Position numbers and translations under genes: made by a program. From JALFST01 sp022779285 (lineage in GTDB: Bacteria > Bacillota > Clostridia > Tissierellales > Peptoniphilaceae), in NCBI GenBank assembly GCA_050313895.1, contig JBNPMI010000004.1: DNA of 64,000 nucleotides; one strand, given 5' to 3'. Below, piece after piece: positions 26,335 to 34,202 of the stretch. Within the stretch, counting starts at the first letter, position 1, and every line of letters starts with the position of its first letter. Below the pieces are notes generated by a model. It did not search any database, was not told the DNA's origin, and saw only the letters and a program-made list of their open reading frames with translations.

Positions 26335-26505
26335 TTATTCCTCAGGAACCGGTGAGTCGGTCGGGCAAACTGCTGCACAGCTACCGCAATCGATGCAGGT
26401 ATCCGGATTGATTACGTAGATATCTCCCTCAGAAATCGAGTCAGTCGGGCACTCCGGCTGGCAAGCGCCACATGCGATACAAGTATCTTTAATTACGTAT
26501 GCCAT
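26335..26505 (-). CDS. 2[4Fe-4S] ferredoxin
   Basis: Clostridial-type low-potential electron carrier of 56 residues. Two CxxCxxCxxxC motifs are seen: C9, C12, C15, C19 (CIACGACQPEC) and C37, C40, C43, C47 (CIDCGSCAAVC). Each is followed by P. The start is ATG 26505 (MAYVIKD), with GGAGGAG upstream; the frame extends eight codons more but without a site. It supports an anaerobic metabolism based on ferredoxin-linked oxidoreductases. Single-gene transcript. Confidence 0.96.
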   Translation of the reverse strand: MAYVIKDTCIACGACQPECPTDSISEGDIYVINPDTCIDCGSCAAVCPTDSPVPEE

Positions 26506-26559
26506 AGTCTCCTCCATATCATTACTCAATCTTAAAGTCTTCTGAAAGACCTCGTAATA

Positions 26560-26587
26560 ATCTTAACATCCCGCCCTGTTTTGTCAA
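26560..26587 (-). promoter_or_regulatory. Possible promoter of the ferredoxin gene
   Basis: Minus strand perfect TTGACA (26582-26587), 16 bases, TAAGAT (26560-26565). The -35 box overlaps the upstream ricT stop region only by a few bases. Confidence 0.5.
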
Positions 26588-26588
26588 G

Positions 26589-27680
26589 CTACCTTTTTCG
26601 TTTCCGACCGCGGCGAGCCGTGCCGGGGCGCACCCGTCCTTTCATGCTATATGGTTGCTTTTTCGTTTCCTTAGGCGCATTCTCTTCACAAATAAGCTCC
26701 GAATTTTCACGAAAATCCGATTTCTGCGGACATGCGCATCCGTCGCAGCCGCCTTTTGATCTTTCTTTCTGCGTCTGCTCTTTTTTCTCTCTTTTCTCCT
26801 TCTCGGTCACAAAAACGTGATTCTCCAAGGAATCCAGAAGCTCGGGCTTTGGCTGTCCTTTCTTGCGATGCTCAAGCACCTCAATATCGTCAACAGCATA
26901 ATAATGCTCATCCTCGGTACCATCAGACTTATAGACATGCACTCGTACCCTGGTTTGCAAAGTATCCCGATCCACCACATAACCCTGGCCGTCAACGGTG
27001 AGCACCAAGGTTCCCTTAGGCGGAACCTTTTTCATGTTTTCCAGATAATGCTCCTGCTCATAATTGAGGCAGCACATCAGACGGCCGCAGATTCCGGATA
27101 TTTTGCCCGGGTTCAGAGAAAGTCCCTGCGTTTTTGCCATTTTAATGGAAACCGGAACAAAATCATCCATGTATCGCTTACAGCATACCTCCTGCCCACA
27201 GGATCCGATCGCGCCGAGCATTCTGGTCTGATCTCGCACACCGATCTGCCTGAGCTCGATACGAGTATGAAAGATCTGAGCCAAATCGCGTACCAAACTT
27301 CGAAAATCCACTCTTTCTTCTGACGTAAAATAGAAGATCAGCTTATTCCTGTCGAAGGTATATTCCGCCTCCACCAATCTCATGTCCAGTCCATGCTCTT
27401 TTATTTTTGTCTCACAAAGCGCATAGGCATCCTTTGCAAGCTGCATGTTTTCCCAATCATTATGCTTGTCCTCTTCGCTGGCGACACGCACAATGGGCAT
27501 GATTTCCTGCGGCAGCATTTCCTCCGGAAGGTTTATATTGGATATCCACACCGTTCCATATTCAACGCCACGGTCTGTTTCCACGAGAACACCGCTTCCC
27601 TTTTCCAGATAAATGCCCGTCGGATCGAAATAGGTGATTTTACCGGAGCGTTGAAAACGAACGCCGATAACCTCTGCCAT
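26589..27680 (-). CDS. ricT: PSP1 / RicT (YaaT) family regulatory protein
   Basis: RicT forms the Y-complex with RicA and RicF, which carries Fe-S clusters and promotes RNase Y processing in Bacillus. The 363-residue protein starts at ATG 27680 (MAEVIGVRFQ) after TTGGAGG. The PSP1 domain spans about residues 60-150. Cysteine motifs GSCGQEVCCKRY and GICGRLMCCLNYEQ match the cluster-binding cysteines of RicT. The last 90 residues are an extra, low-complexity charged tail with two more cysteines close together (GCDGCACPQ), ending in K/R repeats. Such a tail could bind RNA, which is an inference. Order tmk-darA-holB-ricT is as in Bacillus, without yaaR. Confidence 0.92.
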   Translation of the reverse strand: MAEVIGVRFQRSGKITYFDPTGIYLEKGSGVLVETDRGVEYGTVWISNINLPEEMLPQEIMPIVRVASEEDKHNDWENMQLAKDAYALCETKIKEHGLDMRLVEAEYTFDRNKLIFYFTSEERVDFRSLVRDLAQIFHTRIELRQIGVRDQTRMLGAIGSCGQEVCCKRYMDDFVPVSIKMAKTQGLSLNPGKISGICGRLMCCLNYEQEHYLENMKKVPPKGTLVLTVDGQGYVVDRDTLQTRVRVHVYKSDGTEDEHYYAVDDIEVLEHRKKGQPKPELLDSLENHVFVTEKEKREKKEQTQKERSKGGCDGCACPQKSDFRENSELICEENAPKETKKQPYSMKGRVRPGTARRGRKRKR

Positions 27681-27696
27681 TCGTTTCCTCCAATTT

Positions 27697-28545
27697 CTAT
27701 TTATCATCTTTCCTTTCGCCTGACTCTGCAAAGCCCCTTAAGAAAAGATGTTCCATTGCAAGTTGAAAATTGACATGTACATCCATCAACTGGCGAATCT
27801 GTTCTGTCTCATTGAGTGCTCGAGCAACCTGCTCTGTACTCACCTGTGGTGACATTCGCATCACGGAGTATCGAATCTCCGGTGCCACATTGTCCATATT
27901 ACAGGACAATATTTTAAAATGCAAAAGGAGACCCAAATATTGTTCAATATATAAAAGAATTTCTTTCTTTCGTTCCTTCCAGGGATCAAAAATTCGATTC
28001 TGAGAAAAAACCTCTTTTCCCCGACCTGCAAGTGCTTTTTCAATCCACGGAAGCAAGGCTTCCTCCTCTGAGCCGGATGTGCGCTGCTCTGTTCGCGGAC
28101 AGGAAAGAATCCGAACTCGAGAACGGATTGTCGGCAACAGCTTTGCCCGATTGCTCGTAACCAGTATCCAAACAAGATATCCGGGCGGTTCTTCAAGAGA
28201 TTTCAAGAGCGCATTTTGCGCATCCTCACGCAGATTCCCGGCGTGCTCCAGCAGATAAACGCGGTATCGGCTTTCAATCGGACTCCGATACATGGATGCC
28301 GTAAGCTCACGAATCCTGTCGATCGGTATGGTTTCCTCCGGAACGATCTCCAAATCCGGACAATTTCCGTCCTCAAAACGCTGCACCTGTGCTCCTCCAA
28401 AATCGCAAAGCACTCTTTTTGCAAGTCTTCGGGCAAATGCAACGGCCTTCGTTTCGTCACCCTCCAAAAGATAGGCATGACTCAGCGCACTCGTCTGAAT
28501 CGGAAAGCCCATGGAATCAGAGAGCGCGCCGTTCATCGTATCCAT
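27697..28545 (-). CDS. holB: DNA polymerase III subunit delta prime
   Basis: Clamp-loader subunit. The AAA+ fold is recognisable from SHAYLLEGDE, the sensor region LREDAQNALLKSLEEPP and the end of domain I, TIRSRVRIL. The P-loop is degenerate (EGDETKAVAFAR), normal for a non-hydrolysing delta prime. The four-cysteine zinc module that usually follows is missing (CDFGGAQVQRFEDGNCPDL keeps only two), and the SRC motif reads SRV, so this copy is divergent. 282 residues is short. Context between darA and ricT strongly supports the assignment. Confidence 0.9.
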   Translation of the reverse strand: MDTMNGALSDSMGFPIQTSALSHAYLLEGDETKAVAFARRLAKRVLCDFGGAQVQRFEDGNCPDLEIVPEETIPIDRIRELTASMYRSPIESRYRVYLLEHAGNLREDAQNALLKSLEEPPGYLVWILVTSNRAKLLPTIRSRVRILSCPRTEQRTSGSEEEALLPWIEKALAGRGKEVFSQNRIFDPWKERKKEILLYIEQYLGLLLHFKILSCNMDNVAPEIRYSVMRMSPQVSTEQVARALNETEQIRQLMDVHVNFQLAMEHLFLRGFAESGERKDDK

Positions 28546-28565
28546 AATGAGCTCCGACGCTTGGA

Positions 28566-28892
28566 TTACAGGCGATACAAGCGATCGATATCCAGCTGAA
28601 ATACCGTTGCTCCGCCAACCTCAATCTCCACCGGAATCGACGAATAGACGCCGGGATCAAGCTGTGGACTCATCATAGGAGCGATCGTGCTCCTCCGCGA
28701 ACAATTTCTTTTAATGACCTGCAGTGCCTGTTCCACATCCTGATCCTCAACGCCTAAAAACAGTGTCGTGTTTCCGCTCTTTAAGAAACCGCCGGTTGAA
28801 GACAGCTTGGTAACACGATAATTGAGTTCGACAAGAGACTCCATCAAAGGAGCCGCATCACTGTCCTGAACAATACAAATTAAGAGCTTCAT
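28566..28892 (-). CDS. darA: Cyclic-di-AMP receptor DarA (PstA)
   Basis: PII-like trimeric protein that binds cyclic di-AMP. The 108-residue sequence starts MKLLICIVQDSDA and has the swapped-loop features STGGFLKSGNTTLFLGVED and the C-terminal strand VGGATVFQLDIDR, all typical of YaaQ/DarA. It lies between tmk and holB, as in Bacillus and Clostridium. The yaaR gene that often follows is absent. Confidence 0.95.
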   Translation of the reverse strand: MKLLICIVQDSDAAPLMESLVELNYRVTKLSSTGGFLKSGNTTLFLGVEDQDVEQALQVIKRNCSRRSTIAPMMSPQLDPGVYSSIPVEIEVGGATVFQLDIDRLYRL

Positions 28893-28905
28893 TTTTTTCT
28901 CCTCA

Positions 28906-29571
28906 CTATTCCTTCTCTACAAAAGTGCTGCCTCGTTTTTCACAATAGCCATGGCGAACCAGAGTGCGGCAGATGGCCTCCCAAGCGTCCTCCAAAACCT
29001 TTTCAGCCGGCTGTGACGCATCAATACGAACCACATTCGGCATATCCTGCATCGATTCTAAATAACCTCGGTATACTGCTTCAAAAAAGCTGTCATTGGC
29101 TTCCTCAAGCCGATCCTTTGTCTCCGTTTTTGCCTTTCGTCTCAGCACCGTTACCGGATCCACATCCAGAAAAAGGGTCATATCAGGCAAAAGACCGTTA
29201 CGAGCGAATGCATTAATCTCCGCCACCGCTTTCAAGCCGAGCTTTCTTCCGAAGCCCTGATAAGCCAGTGAGCTGAGCACATACCGATCACATATGAGAA
29301 TTTTGCCTTTCTCCAATGCAGGGCGAATTTTTTCCTCTGTATGTTGCGCTCTGGATGCTGCGTATAGGAGCGCCTCACATCGGGCTGTCATCTCCTGATT
29401 GGTTGTATCCAGGATTATGGAACGAATCTTTTCTCCTATCGGTGTGCCTCCGGGCTCACGGGTAAACTCCACCGGCAGCCGCAAAGTCTTCATGCGCTCC
29501 TTGATGCCATGAAGCACCGTTGTTTTCCCCGATCCGTCCGAGCCCTCCAGGGCGATAAAACATCCCTTCAT
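28906..29571 (-). CDS. tmk: Thymidylate kinase
   Basis: Phosphorylates dTMP to dTDP. The P-loop EGSDGSGKTT is near residue 9, the dTMP-binding motif TREPGGTPIGE near residue 36, and DRYVLSSLAYQG near residue 95. The lid has RRKAKTETKDRLE. 221 residues is normal, with about ten extra at the C-terminus. Spacing to darA is 13 bases, consistent with one operon. Confidence 0.96.
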   Translation of the reverse strand: MKGCFIALEGSDGSGKTTVLHGIKERMKTLRLPVEFTREPGGTPIGEKIRSIILDTTNQEMTARCEALLYAASRAQHTEEKIRPALEKGKILICDRYVLSSLAYQGFGRKLGLKAVAEINAFARNGLLPDMTLFLDVDPVTVLRRKAKTETKDRLEEANDSFFEAVYRGYLESMQDMPNVVRIDASQPAEKVLEDAWEAICRTLVRHGYCEKRGSTFVEKE

Positions 29572-29624
29572 TTGCTTTCCTTCTCTAATTTTAGCATTCC
29601 GATTTCAATCGGAGCAATCTTCCG

Positions 29625-30368
29625 TTATTGAGGTACCGTGAGCAGAGTCGGAGAATACATCCAGCCTTCCAGCGTGCTTCCATCTGATTTTTGCAAAGTG
29701 CCGTGTACCCAGGTGACGTCGGAGCCCATGACAGCCTCCTTGACTGTAAAAATCTCTCCCGGAACCGCGCTCCCTAAAATTCCTGCATCGGTGCCTGCTC
29801 CCGAGCGCACATTTGCCTTGTCCTCCACGGCAAAGCTTTTGCCGACCCAGCTGTCAGGATTGGAATATTCCGCCGGTCCCTCCGTACGAGGCTGAACCTT
29901 TTCTATCTGAGATTCGGAAGCCGGGGCCGATGAGGATGCCTGCGCAGAGGAGCTGTCCGCGGGTGCCGCTTCTTTTTTGTGTTCGTTAGAAGTCTGCGTC
30001 ATGGATTGTGTCTGTGGCAATACGCCCTTTTCAATCGCTTTTTTGTTCATTGTACGGAAAAAAAGAGACGCGATCAACCAAATCAAGACGATCAGCAGCA
30101 GTACGCTGATGACTGTCGTGACGACAACACTCGCCTCGCCGGATTTCGTTTTTTTCGTCTGCACCGGCGTTTTGGTCACAGGGCGAGATGCCGCTTTTCC
30201 GGACACTGTTTTTTCGGGCGTTATATTTCCAAGACGGGGTCTTTTCCTCGTACCTGTCCCCGCGGAAGCGGAACGCTTCACCGCATTCATACGGCTCCTC
30301 GGATTGGGTGCTGCTGTCCGTACATTTTTGGGTCGAGCCGACTTCTTCGTTTCATCATCTCTTGCCAT
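29625..30368 (-). CDS. Membrane-anchored bacterial SH3-domain protein
   Basis: No specific family name recognised. From ATG 30368 (MARDDETKK) it has 247 residues. The cytoplasmic N-terminus of about 80 residues is very basic (Arg/Lys/Pro). One transmembrane helix (about 83-105, VVVTTVISVLLLIVLIWLIA) follows, then a Ser/Ala/Glu-rich linker (about 120-165) and a C-terminal SH3b domain (KANVRSGAGTDAGILGSAVPG). The layout places the SH3 domain outside, where such domains bind peptidoglycan or proteins. It lies between pfkA and tmk, with ten bases to pfkA. Confidence 0.8.
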   Translation of the reverse strand: MARDDETKKSARPKNVRTAAPNPRSRMNAVKRSASAGTGTRKRPRLGNITPEKTVSGKAASRPVTKTPVQTKKTKSGEASVVVTTVISVLLLIVLIWLIASLFFRTMNKKAIEKGVLPQTQSMTQTSNEHKKEAAPADSSSAQASSSAPASESQIEKVQPRTEGPAEYSNPDSWVGKSFAVEDKANVRSGAGTDAGILGSAVPGEIFTVKEAVMGSDVTWVHGTLQKSDGSTLEGWMYSPTLLTVPQ

Positions 30369-30378
30369 ATTCCGCCTC

Positions 30379-31455
30379 TCAGTCTCCAAAACCGATTCCC
30401 ACCATGCGCGCCTGCTGAATCAGCTCATGATCCATCGGAACCGTTTTGAGTAAGCCTGCCGTTTTTTCCAGTGGAATCGAGTCGATGTGATTTCCGTCAA
30501 AAACAATGAGTCTTCCATAGTTTTTCTTGAGAACCGCTTTTGCACCGGCTGCTCCAACGCGCGTTGCCACGATACGATCAAACGGAGAGGGAGAGCCGCC
30601 TCGCTGCATATGTCCCGGAACAGTAACACGAACCTCCGCTCCCATTTCCTTCTCAATTTCAGCAGCGATCTGATAAGCTGCGGAAGGATACGGCCTCTCT
30701 GCAATATACTTTTTATACTCCTTTTTGCTCATTTCCGATTCTGACTTGGAAATAGCGCCCTCGGCTACACAAAGAATGGTAAATTTATGATCCAGTGAGC
30801 GTCTGCGTTCAATATCGTTGCAGATGCTTTGAATATTGTAAGGAATTTCCGGCAGCAGAATAATATCCGCTCCGCCTGCAATTCCCGCATACAAGGCCAG
30901 CCACCCGACCTTATGCCCCATGATTTCAATGATGAATACGCGACTATGAGAGGCCGCCGTCGTATGAATGCAATCAATGGCATGGGTTGCAATATCCAAC
31001 GCGCTGTGAAAGCCGAAGGTCAGGTCGGTTCCGTAAATGTCATTATCAATTGTTTTCGGGAGTCCGATCACATTCAAGCCTTGCCCGGAAAGCAAATTCG
31101 CTGTTTTAAGCGATCCGTTTCCTCCCAGTACCACAAGTCCGTCGAGTCCGAGTCTCCGATACGTTCCTTTCATAAGCTCCACGCGATCGTTGCCGTATTC
31201 ATCCGGAATATCCATGGTCTTAAAGCTTTGACGGCTTGTCCCGAGAATGGTTCCTCCGACTGCCAGCAGTCCCGAAAAATTCTCCGCCTTCATTTCGCGG
31301 TATTCGTTATACATCAATCCCCAAAATCCGTTTTTGAATCCCAGGATCTGTGTATCCGGTTGTGCACGATACAGTGCTTTCGCCAGTCCGCGCATTGTTG
31401 CGTTCAAGCTTTGGCAATCGCCGCCACTGGTTAAAATTCCGATTCGAAGTGCCAT
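30379..31455 (-). CDS. pfkA: 6-phosphofructokinase
   Basis: Phosphorylates fructose-6-phosphate in glycolysis. From ATG 31455 (MALRIGILTSGGDC), with GGGAGG upstream, it has 358 residues. The donor-site motif is GGNGS at 111-115, with Gly where PPi enzymes carry Asp. The next motif is PKTIDND at 133-139, with Lys where classic ATP enzymes carry Gly. The Gly/Lys mix belongs to a branch whose studied members are mostly ATP-dependent. The Mg-binding Asp of GGDGS is Asn here, a variant I recall from clostridial homologues. ATP use is therefore likely but not certain. Divergent to glgB, so glycolysis and glycogen synthesis share one control region. Confidence 0.9.
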   Translation of the reverse strand: MALRIGILTSGGDCQSLNATMRGLAKALYRAQPDTQILGFKNGFWGLMYNEYREMKAENFSGLLAVGGTILGTSRQSFKTMDIPDEYGNDRVELMKGTYRRLGLDGLVVLGGNGSLKTANLLSGQGLNVIGLPKTIDNDIYGTDLTFGFHSALDIATHAIDCIHTTAASHSRVFIIEIMGHKVGWLALYAGIAGGADIILLPEIPYNIQSICNDIERRRSLDHKFTILCVAEGAISKSESEMSKKEYKKYIAERPYPSAAYQIAAEIEKEMGAEVRVTVPGHMQRGGSPSPFDRIVATRVGAAGAKAVLKKNYGRLIVFDGNHIDSIPLEKTAGLLKTVPMDHELIQQARMVGIGFGD

Positions 31456-31535
31456 ATTTCCTCCCATGCTCTCGTGCAGTTTATGATTCCGTGCAAGTAA
31501 ATATGAATTTTTATGCTTCTTTCCATATTATGGTT

Positions 31536-31555
31536 ATTTTACCACAGCAATGTGG
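31536..31555 (-). promoter_or_regulatory. pfkA promoter with an overlapping inverted repeat
   Basis: Minus-strand extended -10 TGG-TAAAAT (31536-31544), 80 bases before pfkA. The inverted repeat CCACA-4-TGTGG (31542-31555) covers the TGn element, a position where a bound repressor would block the promoter. Confidence 0.45.
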
Positions 31556-31587
31556 GATTGACACCTTTCCACATCGTAGAAAAATAA

Positions 31588-31596
31588 TGCTATAAT
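31588..31596 (+). promoter_or_regulatory. Extended -10 promoter of glgB
   Basis: TGC-TATAAT, perfect -10 with TGn extension, about 50 bases before the glgB start. A TTGACA at 31558-31563 is 27 bases away, too far to be its -35. Confidence 0.6.
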
Positions 31597-31648
31597 ATAG
31601 ATACGTTCGTAAACGATTTCATACGTGCTTAATCGTAAAGGAGGCGTC

Positions 31649-33706
31649 ATGACTGTCAACCCTATAAAAAAGGCTGTTCTTTCCGCTTTGGAGGTGGATC
31701 CTTGGCTTAGCAGCTATCGCGAGGATCTCAGTCTGCGCATGCGTAATTATTATAGCAAGCGCAGAGAACTCGTGGGTGATCGTTCCACATTGATCGATTT
31801 TGCAAATGGAGAAAAATATTACGGCTTTCACCGGACAAAAAATGGTTGGGTATATCGCGAATGGGCTCCGCACGCCGATGCACTCTATCTTGTCGGTGAT
31901 TTTAACGACTGGACGCCCCATTCCCATCCCTTGGAGCGAAAAGAAAACGGTGACTGGGAAATTCAATTGGAAGGAAGGGATGCGCTTGCGCATGAGCAGC
32001 GGATAAAAGTCATCGTAAACTATGATAATGAGGATCATTATAAAATTCCGCTCTATTGCCACCGCGTCGTGCAGGAGGTTCATGCCGACGGCTCCATTGA
32101 TTGGATAGGGATTCTGTGGGCACCTGAAGAGGAATATGTCTGGCATGATCAGAATTTCCGTTTGAAAAAGAATCTCTCTCCTCTGATTTACGAGGCACAT
32201 GTCGGAATTGCACAAGAGGAAGGGCGCATAAGCTCATTCCGTCAATTTGTGGAATATACTCTTCCCAAAATTAAAGAGGACGGATATAACTGCATTCAGC
32301 TCATGGCGATCATGCAACATCCCTATTACGGATCCTTCGGATATCACGTTTCCAACTTCTTTGCAGTTTCCAGCTGGTTCGGTACGCCGGATGATTTTAA
32401 GTATCTGGTGGACAAGGCTCATGAAATGGGGCTGGCCGTCCTGATGGATCTCGTACATTCCCATGCAGTGAAAAACACGATGGAAGGCATCAATCAATTC
32501 GACGGCACGCAAGAACAGTTTTTCTATCCGGGCTCACGCGGCATTCATCCTGCGTGGGATTCCATGTGCTTTCACTATGGAAAAAACGAGGTGCTCCATT
32601 TTCTGCTTTCCAATCTGAAATACTGGATTGAAGAATTTCATCTGGACGGCTTTCGTTTTGACGGAATCACCTCCATGCTCTTCTGGGATCATGGCTTGGG
32701 AACGGCATTTGATAATTATGATAAATATTTCTCTATGAATACCAACACGGATGCTGTAACCTATCTTATGCTTGCATCTGAGCTTGTTCATGATCTCAAA
32801 AAAAATTTCATTATGATCGCTGAGGATATGAGCGGCATGCCCGGTCTGTGCTTGCCGATTGCACGCGCAGGCATCGGCTTTGATTACCGTTTGGCTTTGG
32901 GCATTCCCGATCTTTGGATTCGCACCGTCAAAAAGGATGATCATGATTGGAATATGCACGAAATATACTATGAGCTCACCACACGGCGTCCGGAGGAAAA
33001 AAAGATCGCCTATGCAGAAAGCCATGATCAATCGCTTGTCGGTGATAAGACCTTGTTTTTCTGGCTTGCCGATCAGGAAATCTATTGGCATATGTCCAAG
33101 GATGACGAAAACATCCTCATTGATCGTGCAATTGCTCTTCATAAGATGATTCGTTTTATCACCTTAACGACGGGATCCGATGGATATCTCAACTTTATCG
33201 GAAACGAATTCGGGCATCCGGAATGGATCGATTTTCCTCGTGAGGGCAACGGATGGAGCTATCACTATGCACGCAGGCAGTGGCATCTTGTACAGGATGA
33301 AAATCTGAAATACAGCTATCTTGGAAAATTTGACCGGGATATGCTGGCATTCGCAAGAAACGCCGAGCTCATGAGCTCACGCGGTCTCCAATATATCCGA
33401 ATCTATGAGGATCGAAAAATCATCGTCTATCGCAATAAGAAATATATTTTTGTATACAATTTTCATCCGACAGATTCCTATGAAAGCCTGCAGTTTCCCG
33501 TCCATGCCGCCGGAAAATACCGGGTCGTATTTTCCTCCGATCGTACGGAATATGGCGGTTTCTCTCGGATTCCGGAATACATCACCTATGAAACAGCCCC
33601 CATCGATGATATTGACTGGGAAAACGGCTTGACTCTGTATATCCCGTCAAGAACGGTGCTTGTGCTGAAAAAACTGGATGAAAAGGATCCGGGCCACATG
33701 GCTTAA
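31649..33706 (+). CDS. glgB: 1,4-alpha-glucan branching enzyme, eukaryote-like GH13_8 type
   Basis: Forms alpha-1,6 branches in glycogen. From ATG 31649 (MTVNPIKKAVL), with AAAGGAGG four bases upstream, it has 685 residues. The N-terminal CBM48 module spans about 60-160 (VYREWAPHADALYLVGDFNDW). The GH13 barrel has NCIQLMAIMQHPYYGSFGY, the nucleophile Asp in DGFRFDGITSM, the acid Glu in IAEDMSGMP and Asp in AESHDQ. These blocks closely match the animal and plant branching enzymes rather than the Escherichia GlgB subfamily. No other glycogen-synthesis gene is adjacent; glgP is at the left edge of the window. Confidence 0.95.
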   Translation: MTVNPIKKAVLSALEVDPWLSSYREDLSLRMRNYYSKRRELVGDRSTLIDFANGEKYYGFHRTKNGWVYREWAPHADALYLVGDFNDWTPHSHPLERKENGDWEIQLEGRDALAHEQRIKVIVNYDNEDHYKIPLYCHRVVQEVHADGSIDWIGILWAPEEEYVWHDQNFRLKKNLSPLIYEAHVGIAQEEGRISSFRQFVEYTLPKIKEDGYNCIQLMAIMQHPYYGSFGYHVSNFFAVSSWFGTPDDFKYLVDKAHEMGLAVLMDLVHSHAVKNTMEGINQFDGTQEQFFYPGSRGIHPAWDSMCFHYGKNEVLHFLLSNLKYWIEEFHLDGFRFDGITSMLFWDHGLGTAFDNYDKYFSMNTNTDAVTYLMLASELVHDLKKNFIMIAEDMSGMPGLCLPIARAGIGFDYRLALGIPDLWIRTVKKDDHDWNMHEIYYELTTRRPEEKKIAYAESHDQSLVGDKTLFFWLADQEIYWHMSKDDENILIDRAIALHKMIRFITLTTGSDGYLNFIGNEFGHPEWIDFPREGNGWSYHYARRQWHLVQDENLKYSYLGKFDRDMLAFARNAELMSSRGLQYIRIYEDRKIIVYRNKKYIFVYNFHPTDSYESLQFPVHAAGKYRVVFSSDRTEYGGFSRIPEYITYETAPIDDIDWENGLTLYIPSRTVLVLKKLDEKDPGHMA

Positions 33707-33710
33707 AATG

Positions 33711-33755
33711 GACGGCTGAGCTTCCACAGAAAATGCCGAAGCTCAGCCGTCTTTT
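33711..33755 (+). terminator. glgB terminator, copy 1 of a repeated hairpin
   Basis: Arms GACGGCTGAGCTTC and its exact complement GAAGCTCAGCCGTC (14 bp) with a 13-base loop, followed by TTTT. A related element lies at 35,993 (about 85% identical over 53-54 bases). Confidence 0.85.
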
Positions 33756-34202
33756 CCGTTTCCGAATTGGACAGTGTGGAAAGTGTAAAAGCCTATATTA
33801 CAAAGGATATGCTCCGCATATGATAGACGCCGGAAACCGAAGTCTGACATATGCGGAGCATTGTCATGTCCAAATAGAAGTACGCAGCAAAATGAAAGCT
33901 TAAGGTATTGAAAGGACATGAGAAGCAGGAGTCTCCTTCCGGAGATCAGAAAAGACTGATCATGACTGCGTAAGAATAGCGTATCGCATCCTGCTCAATT
34001 CAGCGATTCCGTAAAGATTGAAAATACCTGTCTGCCTCCCTCTTCTTTCAGATGGCTTCATAGTAAGGCCTATGGTAAAAAAACGAGGATGATTGACAAA
34101 AAAGAGACAAAAAATGGTCAAGTTTATTGTTCCATTCGCATTCGCAATAGTATAATCATTAAGCAACATATTGGAAGGATATATAAAGATTGGAAAAATA
34201 AG
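33756..34202. other. Gene-free 450-base stretch with several inverted repeats
   Basis: No reading frame here looks like a gene. It holds a perfect 14-bp inverted repeat ATGCTCCGCATATG (33809-33822) and its complement (33848-33861) around a 25-base loop, enclosed by GGACA/TGTCC. A second hairpin, GATCAG-6-CTGATC, is at 33944-33961, with TCTCC-4-GGAGA just before it. The right end carries the promoter of the next gene. It could be a structured non-coding RNA, a decayed mobile element or plain spacer; I recognise no known RNA family. Confidence 0.5.
34151..34156 (+). promoter_or_regulatory. -10 box upstream of the deacetylase-like gene
   Basis: Perfect TATAAT about 47 bases before the ATG at 34203. 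The candidate -35 (TTGTTC, 18 bases upstream) is weak. Confidence 0.45.

Noticed and set aside
31558..31563. TTGACA as the -35 box of glgB
   Set aside because: It is 27 bases from the TATAAT, outside the workable range; the extended -10 explains the promoter.
33960..34169. A 69-codon minus-strand frame in the gene-free stretch
   Set aside because: No ribosome site and no recognisable family; it overlaps the promoter and leader of the deacetylase-like gene.
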